Assembly: GCF_035917995.1 (NCBI RefSeq)
Contig: NZ_CP109131.1
Span: 7,378,001 to 7,442,000, forward strand
Length of the DNA stretch: 64,000 bases
From: Streptosporangium sp. NBC_01755
GTDB taxonomy: Bacteria; Actinomycetota; Actinomycetes; Streptosporangiales; Streptosporangiaceae
Reading direction: 5' to 3'
A model generated the notes under the pieces. The model was not told the DNA's origin and made no database searches. It worked only from the letters and a program-made list of their open reading frames with translations. Within the stretch, counting starts at the first letter, position 1; each line of letters starts with the position of its first letter. Made by a program: the position numbers and the translations under genes. Positions 47,719 through 56,276 of the stretch are shown in pieces.

Positions 47719-48734
47719 ATCAATCCAGCAGGGAAACGCTGGTGGAGGCTCGCGACGTCGTTGTCGACTTCGGGGGACGACGCGGATCGGGATCGAAGCG
47801 CGCAGTTGCCGAGGTGTCGTTGACGATCCGGCGCGGCGAGACTCTCGGACTGGTCGGTGAGTCCGGATCCGGGAAGAGCACCCTCGGGCGGGCCTTGATC
47901 GGACTGCAGCCCGCGACATCCGGGGAGATCGTCTTCGACGGGGTCTCGATGACCACGGCCCCGCGTGGGGAACGCCGTGACGCCCGGCGGCGGATGCAGA
48001 TGGTCTTCCAGGATCCGTACGCGTCCCTGAACCCGCGCATGCAGCTCGAGGCGATCGTGAGCGAGCCGATCGTGGCGCACAGACTCGCCACCGGAGGTGA
48101 GGTGCGATCTCGGGTTCGCGACCTGTTGCGGCAGGTCGGCCTCGACCCGGATTGGTCCAAGCGCTTCCCTCGGGAACTGTCCGGGGGGCAACAGCAGCGC
48201 GTCGCCATCGCCCGAGCGCTGGCCTCCGAGCCGGACTTCATCGTCTGCGATGAACCGACCAGTGCTCTGGATGTCTCAGTCCAAGCTCAGATGCTGCACC
48301 TGCTGAAGTCGATGAGGGAGCAGCGAACCCTGACGTACCTGTTCGTCTCCCACAACCTGGCCGTCGTTCGTCGGATGTCCCACCGGATCGCGGTGATGTA
48401 CGCCGGCACCCTGGTGGAGATCGGATCACGAGACGAGTTCTTCGCCTCCCCTCTGCATCCCTACACCCGCCGTCTCCTGGCGGCGGTTCCGGGAAACCAC
48501 CAGCAGATCGACCCCGAGCTCACCCACGCTCCGGGCCCGCTGCCGGCTCCAGGAGAGACTCCGGACACGAACAGCTGCCCGTTCTGGTCTCGCTGCCCTC
48601 TCTATGAGCAGTTGGGCGCGCCGGAACGGTGCAGGACGGAGAAGCCCGAGTTGGGCGCCATCGACGCCGGGCACGCGGTGGCGTGTCACTTCGTCGAGGC
48701 CGCGGCATTGCAGACACAGGGGGAGGTGCGATGA
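47715..48734 (+). CDS. Oligopeptide-type ABC transporter ATP-binding protein (DppF-like)
   Basis: 339 residues. The start is GTG 47715 inside the GTGA overlap with the preceding stop; an upstream ATG (47685) lies within the other gene. Walker A GESGSGKS, Q-loop MVFQDPYASLNP, signature LSGGQQQR, Walker B FIVCDEPTSALD and the C-terminal CPFWSRCPLYEQ cysteine segment are present. It is the second ATPase of the heterodimer. Confidence 0.93.
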   Translation: MNQSSRETLVEARDVVVDFGGRRGSGSKRAVAEVSLTIRRGETLGLVGESGSGKSTLGRALIGLQPATSGEIVFDGVSMTTAPRGERRDARRRMQMVFQDPYASLNPRMQLEAIVSEPIVAHRLATGGEVRSRVRDLLRQVGLDPDWSKRFPRELSGGQQQRVAIARALASEPDFIVCDEPTSALDVSVQAQMLHLLKSMREQRTLTYLFVSHNLAVVRRMSHRIAVMYAGTLVEIGSRDEFFASPLHPYTRRLLAAVPGNHQQIDPELTHAPGPLPAPGETPDTNSCPFWSRCPLYEQLGAPERCRTEKPELGAIDAGHAVACHFVEAAALQTQGEVR

Positions 48735-49666
48735 GAAGCACATATCTACCCCTGGTGATGTCCAGCGTCCGGGCAGTCGCCCGGATGGCGCTCACGCTGC
48801 TCGGGGTCACGATCGCCGTGTTCCTGATCGTTCGCCAGACCGGTGACCCCGCTGCCATCCTGCTGCCGATCAACACTCCGCCGGAGGTGATCGCGCACTT
48901 CCGAGAGGCGCACGGGCTCGATCGAGGCTTGATCGGCTCGTTCATCGCCTACCTCGGGGACATCGTCCACGGCCAGCTGGGAGACTCGATCCGCTATCAG
49001 ACGCCGGTCACCTCGCTCATCTTCGAACGAGCCGGCGCGACGCTCGAGTTGGGTCTGACCGCCCTTGCCATGGGGGCCGCTGTCGCGCTCCCGCTCGGAA
49101 TCCTCGGCGCGCTCCGGCCGGGATCACTGATCGACAATCTCGGGCGCTGGCTGGCCGTGCTCGGCCAGTCGGTCCCGGTCTTCTACTCGGGCACACTGCT
49201 GATCTTCGTGTTCGGAGTGCAGTTGGGTCTCCTGCCCACCGTCGGCACCGGGGGCTGGGAACACCTGGTGCTGCCGGCCTCCTCGATGTCACTGTTCGTG
49301 ATCCCGCTGCTGCTGCGGGTCACCCGCAGCAGCATCCTCGAGCAGCAGCAGCAGGACTTCATCCGTACCGCCCGCGCCAAGGGCCTGAGTCCCACGCGGG
49401 TCCTCACCATCCACGTGATGCGGAACGCGATGATCCCGATCGTGACCGTTCTCGGGCTGCAGTTCGGCTACCTCCTCGGTGGGGCCGTGATCACCGAGGC
49501 CGTGTTCGGGTGGCCAGGGATCGGCCAACTGCTGGTGAACGCCATCTCGACCCGAGACTTCCCGGTGGTCCAGGGGATCACCCTGTTCGCAGCGTTCGGA
49601 GTGATCGCCATCAACCAGATAGTCGACGTCATCTATGCACTGCTCGACCCGAGGATCCGGCGATGA
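48731..49666 (+). CDS. Dipeptide-type ABC transporter permease (DppB-like)
   Basis: 311 residues, ATG 48731 overlapping the ATPase stop. About six membrane helices are visible, with the EAA-type coupling loop DFIRTARAKGLSPTRVL before the last two helices. The N-terminal FLIVRQTGDPAAILL and LGLDRGLIGSF-like (HGLDRGLIGSF) region is typical of DppB. It forms the membrane channel with the DppC-like subunit. Confidence 0.93.
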   Translation: MRSTYLPLVMSSVRAVARMALTLLGVTIAVFLIVRQTGDPAAILLPINTPPEVIAHFREAHGLDRGLIGSFIAYLGDIVHGQLGDSIRYQTPVTSLIFERAGATLELGLTALAMGAAVALPLGILGALRPGSLIDNLGRWLAVLGQSVPVFYSGTLLIFVFGVQLGLLPTVGTGGWEHLVLPASSMSLFVIPLLLRVTRSSILEQQQQDFIRTARAKGLSPTRVLTIHVMRNAMIPIVTVLGLQFGYLLGGAVITEAVFGWPGIGQLLVNAISTRDFPVVQGITLFAAFGVIAINQIVDVIYALLDPRIRR

Positions 49667-50574
49667 TCGGCCGACAGGCGAAGGGGCGCGCCCGGGGCAG
49701 GATGGGCGGCAGGATCGCGCGCCGAGCAGGCTGGACAGTCCTTGTGCTGCTCATCGTGTGCGCCGTGTGGCCCCACGGGTGGCTTCCCCATGACGCCTTC
49801 CAGACCGATCCGAGTGTTCGGTTCACCTCGCCGAGCCTGGGCAGCTACCCGTTGGGCACCGATGCGCTGGGCCGGGACATCTTCAGCATGATGGTCGTGG
49901 GAGCGCGCTACACCTTGATGGTCGTCGCCGGAGCCGCCTTGATCGGCTTGCTGATCGGTGTCGCCGTGGGTCTGTCTGCAGGCTTCTTCCGTGGCTGGTG
50001 CGAAGGAATCCTGATGCGGCTCGTCGACGTCCAGTTGGCCTTCCCGCAGCTGATCCTGCTGATCGCGGTGATCGCCGCCTTCGGGCCCAGCCTGACCAAT
50101 CTCGTCCTGATTCTGGGCATCGCCTCCGCGGCGCCCTATGCCCGGTTGGCACATGGTGCCGCCCTCACCCTGCGCGAGCGCTTGTTCGTCGACGCGGCAC
50201 GCGTCTCCGGCACTCGCACGGTGAAGATCCTGGGCCGGCATCTGCTGCCGAACTCATGGCCGACGATCTTGGTCTACTTCACCTACGACTTGGCCCACCT
50301 GGTGCTGCTGGAGTCGTCGTTGTCCTATCTGGGATTCGGTGTCCAGCCGCCGACACCGAGTTGGGGAACGATCATCTCCGAAGCGAAGGGATACATGTCC
50401 ACCGCGCCGTGGGCGAGTCTCGTACCGGGAATCGCGATCGTATGCGTGGTCGCGGCCTTCAACTTCGTCGGTGATGGCCTGCGGGAACGCGTAGGTGTCG
50501 ATCCCGACGAGATCGGGGTGGGACAGGACAGTCCGAGGGAGCCCAAGGGGAGAAAGGTTTTGAGTCGTCAATGA
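49663..50574 (+). CDS. Dipeptide-type ABC transporter permease (DppC-like)
   Basis: 303 residues, ATG 49663 overlapping the DppB-like stop. Typical DppC features are the N-terminal helix followed by the extracytoplasmic YPLGTDALGRDIFSMMVVGA segment, five further helices and a coupling loop (RLFVDAARVSGTRTVKIL). The final 30 residues are hydrophilic. It completes the importer. The following hydrolase gene starts within or just after its stop. Confidence 0.93.
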   Translation: MIGRQAKGRARGRMGGRIARRAGWTVLVLLIVCAVWPHGWLPHDAFQTDPSVRFTSPSLGSYPLGTDALGRDIFSMMVVGARYTLMVVAGAALIGLLIGVAVGLSAGFFRGWCEGILMRLVDVQLAFPQLILLIAVIAAFGPSLTNLVLILGIASAAPYARLAHGAALTLRERLFVDAARVSGTRTVKILGRHLLPNSWPTILVYFTYDLAHLVLLESSLSYLGFGVQPPTPSWGTIISEAKGYMSTAPWASLVPGIAIVCVVAAFNFVGDGLRERVGVDPDEIGVGQDSPREPKGRKVLSRQ

Positions 50575-50588
50575 GAGAGGTATCGACT

Positions 50589-51815
50589 ATGGCCGACCTG
50601 CACATCTGCGATGTCCGTCTGCCAGACGCATCGATCGGCTGCGTCCAGGTGATCGACGGACTAATCACTGACATCGCACCGGAGGTGGAGCACGCCGACG
50701 GGTCGCCGGTGCTCAACGGGAACGGGGGGTATCTCATCCCCGGTCTCGTCGACGCGCATGCACACGTCGACAAGACCACCTGGGGCCTCCCGTATCGTCC
50801 GCACTCCGCCGGGCCGACTCTGCTCGATCTCACCGACAACGAGCGCCGGGTCCGTGGCCGGCTCGGCCTGACCGTTGAGGATCGGGCCCGGGCGCTGCTG
50901 ACCGAGTGCATCGCTCAGGGCACGACGTCGATGCGCACGCACGTCGACGTCGATGACGAGAACGGTCTGGAGAGCGTGGAGGGCGTCGCCCGGGCGGTGC
51001 GCTCCCTGGAGGGACAGATCGACGTCCAGATCGTGGCGTTCCCGCAGAGTGGCCTGCTACGTCGCCCGGGCACTGCCGAGCTGCTGGAGAAGTCGTTGTC
51101 CGCGGGTGCCGACATCGTCGGTGGACTCGACCCCGCGGGGTTCGACCGCGACCCGGTGGCGCACCTCTCCCGTGTCTTCGGCATCGCCGAGCGTCACGGC
51201 GCACCGGTGGACATCCACCTGCACGATGGTGGTGAGCTCGGGGCGTGGCAACTGGAGCTCATCGCGGAGAACACGCGTGCTCGAGGCATGTCCGGGCAGG
51301 TGACGGTGAGTCATGCGTTCGCTCTCGGAGACGTCGGCGTCGCGCGACAGCATGAGCTCGCCGAGCAGTTGGCGGACAGCGGCGTGGGCATCGCCACGGT
51401 CGCGCCCGGAGGACACGCCATGATCCCGATCAAGCTCCTCAGCGAGCACGGCGTACGGGTGTGCTGTGGCAACGACGGAGTGCGCGACCTCTGGGGGCCC
51501 TTCGGTACCGGGAGCATGCTGGAGCGCGCGATGCTCGTCGCCTACAGGTGCGGCTTCCGCCGCGATGAGGATCTCGAGCTCTGCCTGGACATCGCCACGC
51601 GGGGAGGGGCTCGGGTACTGGGTATCGAATCCGGATACGGTCTCGCCAAGGGCGACCGAGCCGACTTCCTCGTGGCCCGGGCGCAGTCAGCCGCGGAGGC
51701 GGTGTCGAGGCCGGAACGTCCGCTGCTGGTGGTGAAGGCAGGTCGTGTTGTCGCCCGACAGGATGGTGTCGAGGCCACTCCAGCGGCTCGTCATCGCGAG
51801 GAGAGTCGTCGATGA
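50589..51815 (+). CDS. Amidohydrolase, cytosine deaminase-like
   Basis: 408 residues from ATG 50589, placed 8 bases after AGAGAGG; ATG 50571, overlapping the permease stop, is an alternative. Amidohydrolase-superfamily metal ligands are visible in DAHAHVDK (His63 and His65 from the 50571 start), HLHDGG, SHAFALG and GNDGVRD. The pattern is close to CodA-type cytosine deaminases and related N-acyl or cyclic-amide hydrolases. It should act in the cytosol on the imported product, possibly deaminating or opening a ring. A stop/start overlap links it to the nitrilase gene. Confidence 0.88.
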   Translation: MADLHICDVRLPDASIGCVQVIDGLITDIAPEVEHADGSPVLNGNGGYLIPGLVDAHAHVDKTTWGLPYRPHSAGPTLLDLTDNERRVRGRLGLTVEDRARALLTECIAQGTTSMRTHVDVDDENGLESVEGVARAVRSLEGQIDVQIVAFPQSGLLRRPGTAELLEKSLSAGADIVGGLDPAGFDRDPVAHLSRVFGIAERHGAPVDIHLHDGGELGAWQLELIAENTRARGMSGQVTVSHAFALGDVGVARQHELAEQLADSGVGIATVAPGGHAMIPIKLLSEHGVRVCCGNDGVRDLWGPFGTGSMLERAMLVAYRCGFRRDEDLELCLDIATRGGARVLGIESGYGLAKGDRADFLVARAQSAAEAVSRPERPLLVVKAGRVVARQDGVEATPAARHREESRR

Positions 51816-52756
51816 CGATGACCACGCTTGCGGCCGCGAACATGAAGGTGACGCGTGACAAGCAGGCCAACCTCGAGAAGATCAGTGAGCTGATCGCCGA
51901 GGCCGGCAGCCGCGGGGTGGACTTCCTGGTCTTCCCCGAGGCATCTCTCCAGGGGTACGTGGACTTCGCTATCCCGCGTGGAACAGCGGCGCAGGCGGAT
52001 CAGACCAAGCGCCTCCTCGAGGCCGCGGAGACGATTCCCGGGCCCGCGACCGAGGCGCTCGGCGAGCTGGCCGCACGACATGACATGTTCGTGCAGTTCG
52101 GACTCATCGAGGCTGGTCGCTACGGCAGCGTGCTGTACAACTCGGTGGCCATCGTCGGTCCCGGTGGTGTCGTGCACTCCTTCCGCAAGATGCACAACAA
52201 GCCCGAGTACCCCTACATGAAACCGGGGCACCGATCCGACGTGACGATGGCGGGTGATACCCGGGTAGGCAGTCTGATCTGCGCCGACCTGCTATTTCCC
52301 GAACTGAGCCGGCTGTACGCATTGCAGGGCGCCGAGTTGTTGCTCTATTCCACCGCATGGCCCACCAGGATGGGAGAATCGCAGGGGACCGGCGAATACA
52401 TGGACCTGTGCGCCCGATCCACGGCCTTCTTCAACCAGACCTGGATGGTGGTGTCGAATCATTGTGAACAGGGGGCCTACTCGGAGCGCCTCGACTATTA
52501 CGGGGGGAGCCAGATCGTCGACCCCCGGGGAACGGTCGTTGCTCGGGCCGAGGTGGACGAGTGCCTGGTGGTGCACACCGCGGACCTCGCCGAGGAGATA
52601 TCGGCGGCGCGGACCCACAGCGGCATAGGACAGAGCTTTCTGGACGACCGTCGACCCGAGTGCTATGCACTATTGGCAGAAGATCTCGACGCTCGCTTGC
52701 CATCGGTTGGCGTTGCCAGCCCGGACGCGGTCAATTCGAAACTGGAGGAATTGTGA
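51812..52756 (+). CDS. Carbon-nitrogen hydrolase (nitrilase superfamily)
   Basis: 314 residues, ATG 51812 overlapping the previous stop. The Glu-Lys-Cys triad is visible: Glu43 (VFPEASLQG), Lys126 (FRKMHNK) and Cys157 (LICADLLFPE). Such enzymes cleave amides or N-carbamoyl groups. Together with the deacylase and amidohydrolase it makes three different C-N/acyl hydrolases in one importer operon, suggesting sequential breakdown of a single compound with several amide-type bonds (inference). Confidence 0.9.
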   Translation: MTMTTLAAANMKVTRDKQANLEKISELIAEAGSRGVDFLVFPEASLQGYVDFAIPRGTAAQADQTKRLLEAAETIPGPATEALGELAARHDMFVQFGLIEAGRYGSVLYNSVAIVGPGGVVHSFRKMHNKPEYPYMKPGHRSDVTMAGDTRVGSLICADLLFPELSRLYALQGAELLLYSTAWPTRMGESQGTGEYMDLCARSTAFFNQTWMVVSNHCEQGAYSERLDYYGGSQIVDPRGTVVARAEVDECLVVHTADLAEEISAARTHSGIGQSFLDDRRPECYALLAEDLDARLPSVGVASPDAVNSKLEEL

Positions 52757-52787
52757 CGGTGACAGCTGATATCCCGGGGTCGGGCGG

Positions 52788-53477
52788 ATGGCCCGCATGA
52801 TCGCACCGGAGACGTCGCTCGGGTCCGCCGACAGGTCGTTGGTCGAGCAGGTGTACGCGCGCCTGCGCGAGCAGATCATCGAGGGCGTGTTCCCGTCGGG
52901 GACGCGTCTGATCGAGCGTGACCTGGCGCTGAGCCTGGATGTCTCCCGGGTGCCGCTGCGCGAGGCATTCGTCCGACTCCAGCTGGACGGATTCATCGAC
53001 CTCATCCCGCGTCGCGGTGCGGTGGTACGACAGCTCACCATGCGTGATGCCGATGAGCTCTTCAGCGTTCGGATATCTCTGGAGGGGTTGGCGGCCCAGC
53101 TCGCTGCCCAGCGATCCTCGGCCGAGGAGATCGAGCAACTGAAGGAGGCCCTGAGGCAGGCCGAGGCGGCCACCGAAACCGATGACCCTGGGGTGATCAG
53201 CTCGGCCAACGCGGCATTTCACGAGTGCATCGTGGAGATCTCGGGCAATGTCTTGCTGCAACGGATGATGGCCATGATCAGCGGCCGGGTGCGCTGGCTC
53301 TTCAGGCTGACGGCGGAACGCGACCCGACGTCACTGTGCCATGAGCATCAGCAGCTCTTCGCTGCGATCGAGAAGGGCGACGCTGAATCAGCTGCCGCGC
53401 TCGCATCGGAACACGTCAGGAGCGGTCGCCGGCATTCGATGGAGATCCTCAGCCAGGTGCTGCCAGATGAGGCATGA
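52788..53477 (+). CDS. GntR family regulator, FadR (FCD) subfamily
   Basis: 229 residues from ATG 52788. The N-terminal winged helix (VYARLREQIIEGVFPSGTRL, LALSLDVSRVPLREAFVRLQ) is followed by an FCD helical ligand-binding domain with metal-type residues (ELFSVRISLEGLAAQLAA, NAAFHECIVEISGN, HEHQQLFAAIEKGD). It is the last gene of the importer/hydrolase operon and is the natural regulator of it, probably through the palindrome at 44085-44101, responding to a carboxylate intermediate. Confidence 0.92.
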   Translation: MARMIAPETSLGSADRSLVEQVYARLREQIIEGVFPSGTRLIERDLALSLDVSRVPLREAFVRLQLDGFIDLIPRRGAVVRQLTMRDADELFSVRISLEGLAAQLAAQRSSAEEIEQLKEALRQAEAATETDDPGVISSANAAFHECIVEISGNVLLQRMMAMISGRVRWLFRLTAERDPTSLCHEHQQLFAAIEKGDAESAAALASEHVRSGRRHSMEILSQVLPDEA

Positions 53478-53767
53478 GCCGACACTCCAAGGGGCGTGCG
53501 ACTGCCGGCCCTGGTGAGGACCGGGGCCGCCCCAGCTCTGGAGTAGCGTTGAGGCACCCGGGCCATCTGCGGCCCGCGAGAGGCGACGAAGAGGCGGTCG
53601 TGGCCGTCGGCGGCCGGCTCGTCGTCGGGCCCGCCGGTTACCTCACCTTGCAGGCGGCGGTGTGCGGGTTGATCCCGCTGGCCGCGGCCGCCGTGGCGGT
53701 GCGACACCGGGTTGCGTCCGCGGACGTGGTGGATGAGTTTCCCCAGTTAGATGGTGTGGCGCCGTGA
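53474..53767 (+). CDS. Hypothetical ORF, 97 residues
   Basis: ATG 53474 overlaps the GntR stop (ATGA), which suggests coupling. However, the product (basic start, then VVAVGGRLVVGPAGYLTLQA and a hydrophobic segment) matches no family I know. It runs into transposon relic sequence. It may be the beginning of a gene truncated by the neighbouring insertion, or a chance frame. The stretch 53478-53830 holds nothing else I can support. Confidence 0.25.
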   Translation: MSRHSKGRATAGPGEDRGRPSSGVALRHPGHLRPARGDEEAVVAVGGRLVVGPAGYLTLQAAVCGLIPLAAAAVAVRHRVASADVVDEFPQLDGVAP

Positions 53768-53830
53768 AATGAGGACGGCCATCGCGTGATCCTTCAGGTT
53801 GCGAAACCAAGATCGAAGGAGAAGAAAGCG

Positions 53831-53959
53831 ATGGCCGTGCCCAACAGTGTGGACCCCACCGCCTGCCAAGCCGAGCTCACCTTCGCCGCCATGGTGCTCA
53901 ACCTCGGCAAGCTCTGCCGCCTGGACCCGGCCCGGCGCTCAGCCGCACTCACCACCTGA
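53831..53959 (+). pseudogene. Possible transposase tail
   Basis: A 42-codon frame (MAVPNSVDPTACQAEL, then TFAAMVLNLGKLCRLDPARR) resembles the C-terminal end of some DDE transposases, joined to a short unrelated start. GGCCATCGC near 53776 and GCGATGGCC near 53829 form an inverted repeat around its upstream end. Assignment is tentative. Confidence 0.3.
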
Positions 53960-54084
53960 ACGGCGGCGACACCCCATGGACTCACCAGCGTCCCGGCCCC
54001 ACCGCTACCGGCTCCGACCGGCAGGCTGACCATGCGCCAATCCACTCGGCACCGGCCGCTCGACCATCCAAGCGGCCTCGAATC

Positions 54085-54342
54085 AGGCCGTACCGAAAAG
54101 GCAACAGCCACACCGTCGAGCTCGCCATCCCGAAACTACGCTCAGGCTCCTACTTCCCCGACTGGCTGCTGGAGTGGCGCAGCCGGGCCGAGCAAGCCCT
54201 GATCAGCGTGGTGGCCACCGGCTACCTGATCGGGGTCTCCACCCGGCGGGTGGACAAGCGGGTCGAACAGCTCGGCATCAAACACATCTCCAAAAGCCAG
54301 GTCAGCGAGATGGCCAAGGTACTGGACGTCCAGGTGGAGGCC
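54085..54342 (+). mobile_element. IS256-family (mutator) transposase fragment
   Basis: The frame encodes VELAIPKLRSGSYFPDWLLE, RRAEQAL-like (SRAEQALISVVATGYLIG), VSTRRVDKRVEQLG and ISKSQVSEMAKVLDVQVEA. This is the N-terminal half of the catalytic region of actinobacterial IS256 transposases. The rest of the transposase and the terminal repeats are missing, and the frame runs on into sequence antisense to the Lrp gene. It is an inactive relic marking an old insertion or deletion point. Confidence 0.8.
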
Positions 54343-54366
54343 TTACTTCCGGTGAGGAACGTCGCA

Positions 54367-54876
54367 CTAGCCGGGAAGCCCGCTGCGGATGTGCTGGAAG
54401 ACCAGGCTGGTCTCAGTCGAGGCATACTCCCGTGAGGCGCTGAGGTGTAGCGTGACGAACTCGCGCAGCGCGTCGGGCGACGCGGCCGTCACCTGGATCA
54501 GGAAGTCCACCGATCCCGCCAGGAAGTAGACGTTCAGCACTCCTGGCAGTGCGGCCAGCTTGGCGGTCATCTCACCGATGCGGGAGCGCGCAGTTGGTTG
54601 CACGCGCACGGCAATCATGGCCTGGATCGGCAGGCCGAGGGCCTCAGGGGCGATGTCGGCGTAGAAGCCACGGATTGCTCCGATCTCACGCAGGCGTCTC
54701 AACCTCAGCGAGCACGTCGATGGAGCGATCCCGACTCGGCCGGCGAGCGTGTTGTTCGGGATGCGCGCGTCCTCGGCCAGCTCATGGAGCAGCCGTCGAT
54801 CCACGTCATCCAGCGCTGCCGGAGTGCCGCGGAACGGTCGCACAGGATTCGGACTCGATGGTCGAGAAGGACTCAT
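54367..54876 (-). CDS. Lrp/AsnC family transcriptional regulator
   Basis: 169 residues. An N-terminal winged helix (ALDDVDRRLLHELAEDARIP, LAGRVGIAPSTCSLRLRRLR) is followed by a RAM/AsnC ligand-binding domain (AMIAVRVQPTARSRIGEMTA, VYFLAGSVDFLIQV). It is divergent from an alanine dehydrogenase start, the classical arrangement in which an Lrp-type protein controls ald in response to alanine. Its target is now truncated, so the regulator may be orphaned or act elsewhere. Confidence 0.9.
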   Translation of the reverse strand: MSPSRPSSPNPVRPFRGTPAALDDVDRRLLHELAEDARIPNNTLAGRVGIAPSTCSLRLRRLREIGAIRGFYADIAPEALGLPIQAMIAVRVQPTARSRIGEMTAKLAALPGVLNVYFLAGSVDFLIQVTAASPDALREFVTLHLSASREYASTETSLVFQHIRSGLPG

Positions 54877-54988
54877 GAATGAACGATGGGCGAGTATCTG
54901 CTGAGATATCGCTAGTTCTTGCGATGTTATGGCGCCTTATCAAAGGACCCGCCACCATCATTGCTGTTTCCCGATAAAGGGGTGGGCA

Positions 54989-55135
54989 ATGCTCATCGCT
55001 GTCCCGAAGGAAGTCAAAAACGAGTACCGCGTGGCCATCACACCCGCAGGCGTTAACGAACTGACCCTGAACGGGCACGAAGTGTACGACCAGCCCACGC
55101 CGACACCATCGGCGGCGCCCGGCTCCTGCTGGTAG
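54989..55135 (+). pseudogene. ald: Alanine dehydrogenase, N-terminal fragment
   Basis: ATG 54989 opens MLIAVPKEVKNEYRVAITPA and GVNELTLNGHEV, the canonical alanine dehydrogenase N-terminus (one Asn is missing from KNNE). The frame then leaves the family and stops after 48 residues; complete enzymes have about 370. The AsnC-type regulator gene lies divergently 112 bases away. Confidence 0.8.
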
Positions 55136-55292
55136 AGGAACCTCCCGACGACCTGCGGCGCTATCTGGCCGAATTCGCCCTGGAGCAGGTGCTGCGCCTC
55201 TATGGCGGCGACGTCGCCGCCAAGGCCGGCCGGTTCTCCGCGGGCTCCCGACCCTCACCGTCCCCTCGTAGCGACAGAAAGGCCGGTCCCTG
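55136..55292 (+). other. Unidentified coding remnant
   Basis: In a frame starting before 55100, the sequence reads GGARLLLVEEPPDDLRRYLA, then EFALEQVLRLYGGDVAAKAG. It looks like real protein but has no start and no recognisable family. It is the sequence joined to the broken ald gene and precedes the PhyH gene. Confidence 0.3.
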
Positions 55293-56276
55293 ATGGACAT
55301 GTCACCCCAAGAGTCCCTGGTCAGAAACGGCTTCGTGGGTCCCTTCCCACGTTTCGCCTCCTCCGCGGTCCTCGAGGAACTGCGGGAGTTCTTCGGCAAT
55401 GTTCTGCACGAGGCGCCCACGCACCCGCTCTACGGCCGCTATTCGGTGCGTGACTGGCACCTGGCCAATGAAACCGTCCGCGAGATCCTGACGGCTCCGG
55501 AGCTGGCCCAGACGGTACAGGAGGTCACCAGGGCGGACTCGCTGATCCTGTGGCGCTCCAAGCTGTTCGAGAAGTTCCCCGGCGGCGGTCCGATCGACTG
55601 GCACCAGGAGTACGGCTACTTCGACGGCGAAGAGGTCGGCGGGCATCGCCCAGCGCTGTTCCCCATGAATCCCGCGGGCGAATGGGACTGGACGGTGTGG
55701 CTGGCGCTGACGGACGTCTCGGAGGATGACGGCGTCATGGAGTTCGTCAAGGGCTCCCAGCGTAACTCCTACCCCAAGCGGATGGTACGGCTGGCGGAGT
55801 CAGGCGCCTACGTCGATCCGCGCAACCGGATCAAGACCAAGGAGGAGCTGCTCGACCGCGCCGCCAACAACAGCGTGATCCTCGACATCGACACGCGGAA
55901 CGTCTTCTCCGGGGTGGACCCCGACAAGTACTCGCTGGAGGAGCTCTTCGACATGCTCGATGCGTTCTGCGAGAACCTGTTCGCGGTCGTCACCGAGCCC
56001 TTCAAGGTCAAGCCGGGCGACACGCAGACAGTCCCGATGAAGGCCGGCGAATATGTCATCTTCAGCGAGCGCTGCATGCACCGCTCGCGCGGGTCGCTGC
56101 CCACGGCGGTCACCCGGCTCGCGCTCAACGGCCGCTACACGGTGGGCGACACGTGGGTCTACCCGCAGCGCGTCACCGGCGACACCTACGACGGCTCCAA
56201 CCTCGACATCAGCTCGCACAAGTGCGTCCAGGTGGCGGGAACCAGGTTCAACCCCCACAACGCCTACCTGTTGTGA
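55293..56276 (+). CDS. Phytanoyl-CoA dioxygenase (PhyH) family oxygenase
   Basis: 327 residues from ATG 55293, behind AGAAAGG. The family is a Fe(II)/2-oxoglutarate oxygenase fold. The proximal metal motif reads WHQEYGYF, so the usual HxD is HxE. The distal His is in SERCMHRSRGSLP, and the 2-oxoglutarate Arg is probably in VTRLALNGRY. Other family features are LWRSKLFEKFPGG, WTVWLALTDVSEDDGVMEFV and KGSQ. It probably hydroxylates a small molecule. It stands between relics, so its pathway is not visible. Its 3' end overlaps the convergent HTH gene by 29 bases. Confidence 0.85.
   Translation: MDMSPQESLVRNGFVGPFPRFASSAVLEELREFFGNVLHEAPTHPLYGRYSVRDWHLANETVREILTAPELAQTVQEVTRADSLILWRSKLFEKFPGGGPIDWHQEYGYFDGEEVGGHRPALFPMNPAGEWDWTVWLALTDVSEDDGVMEFVKGSQRNSYPKRMVRLAESGAYVDPRNRIKTKEELLDRAANNSVILDIDTRNVFSGVDPDKYSLEELFDMLDAFCENLFAVVTEPFKVKPGDTQTVPMKAGEYVIFSERCMHRSRGSLPTAVTRLALNGRYTVGDTWVYPQRVTGDTYDGSNLDISSHKCVQVAGTRFNPHNAYLL

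Noticed and set aside
53348..53707. A minus-strand frame overlapping the end of the GntR gene.
   Set aside because: Antisense to a clear CDS and with no family resemblance.
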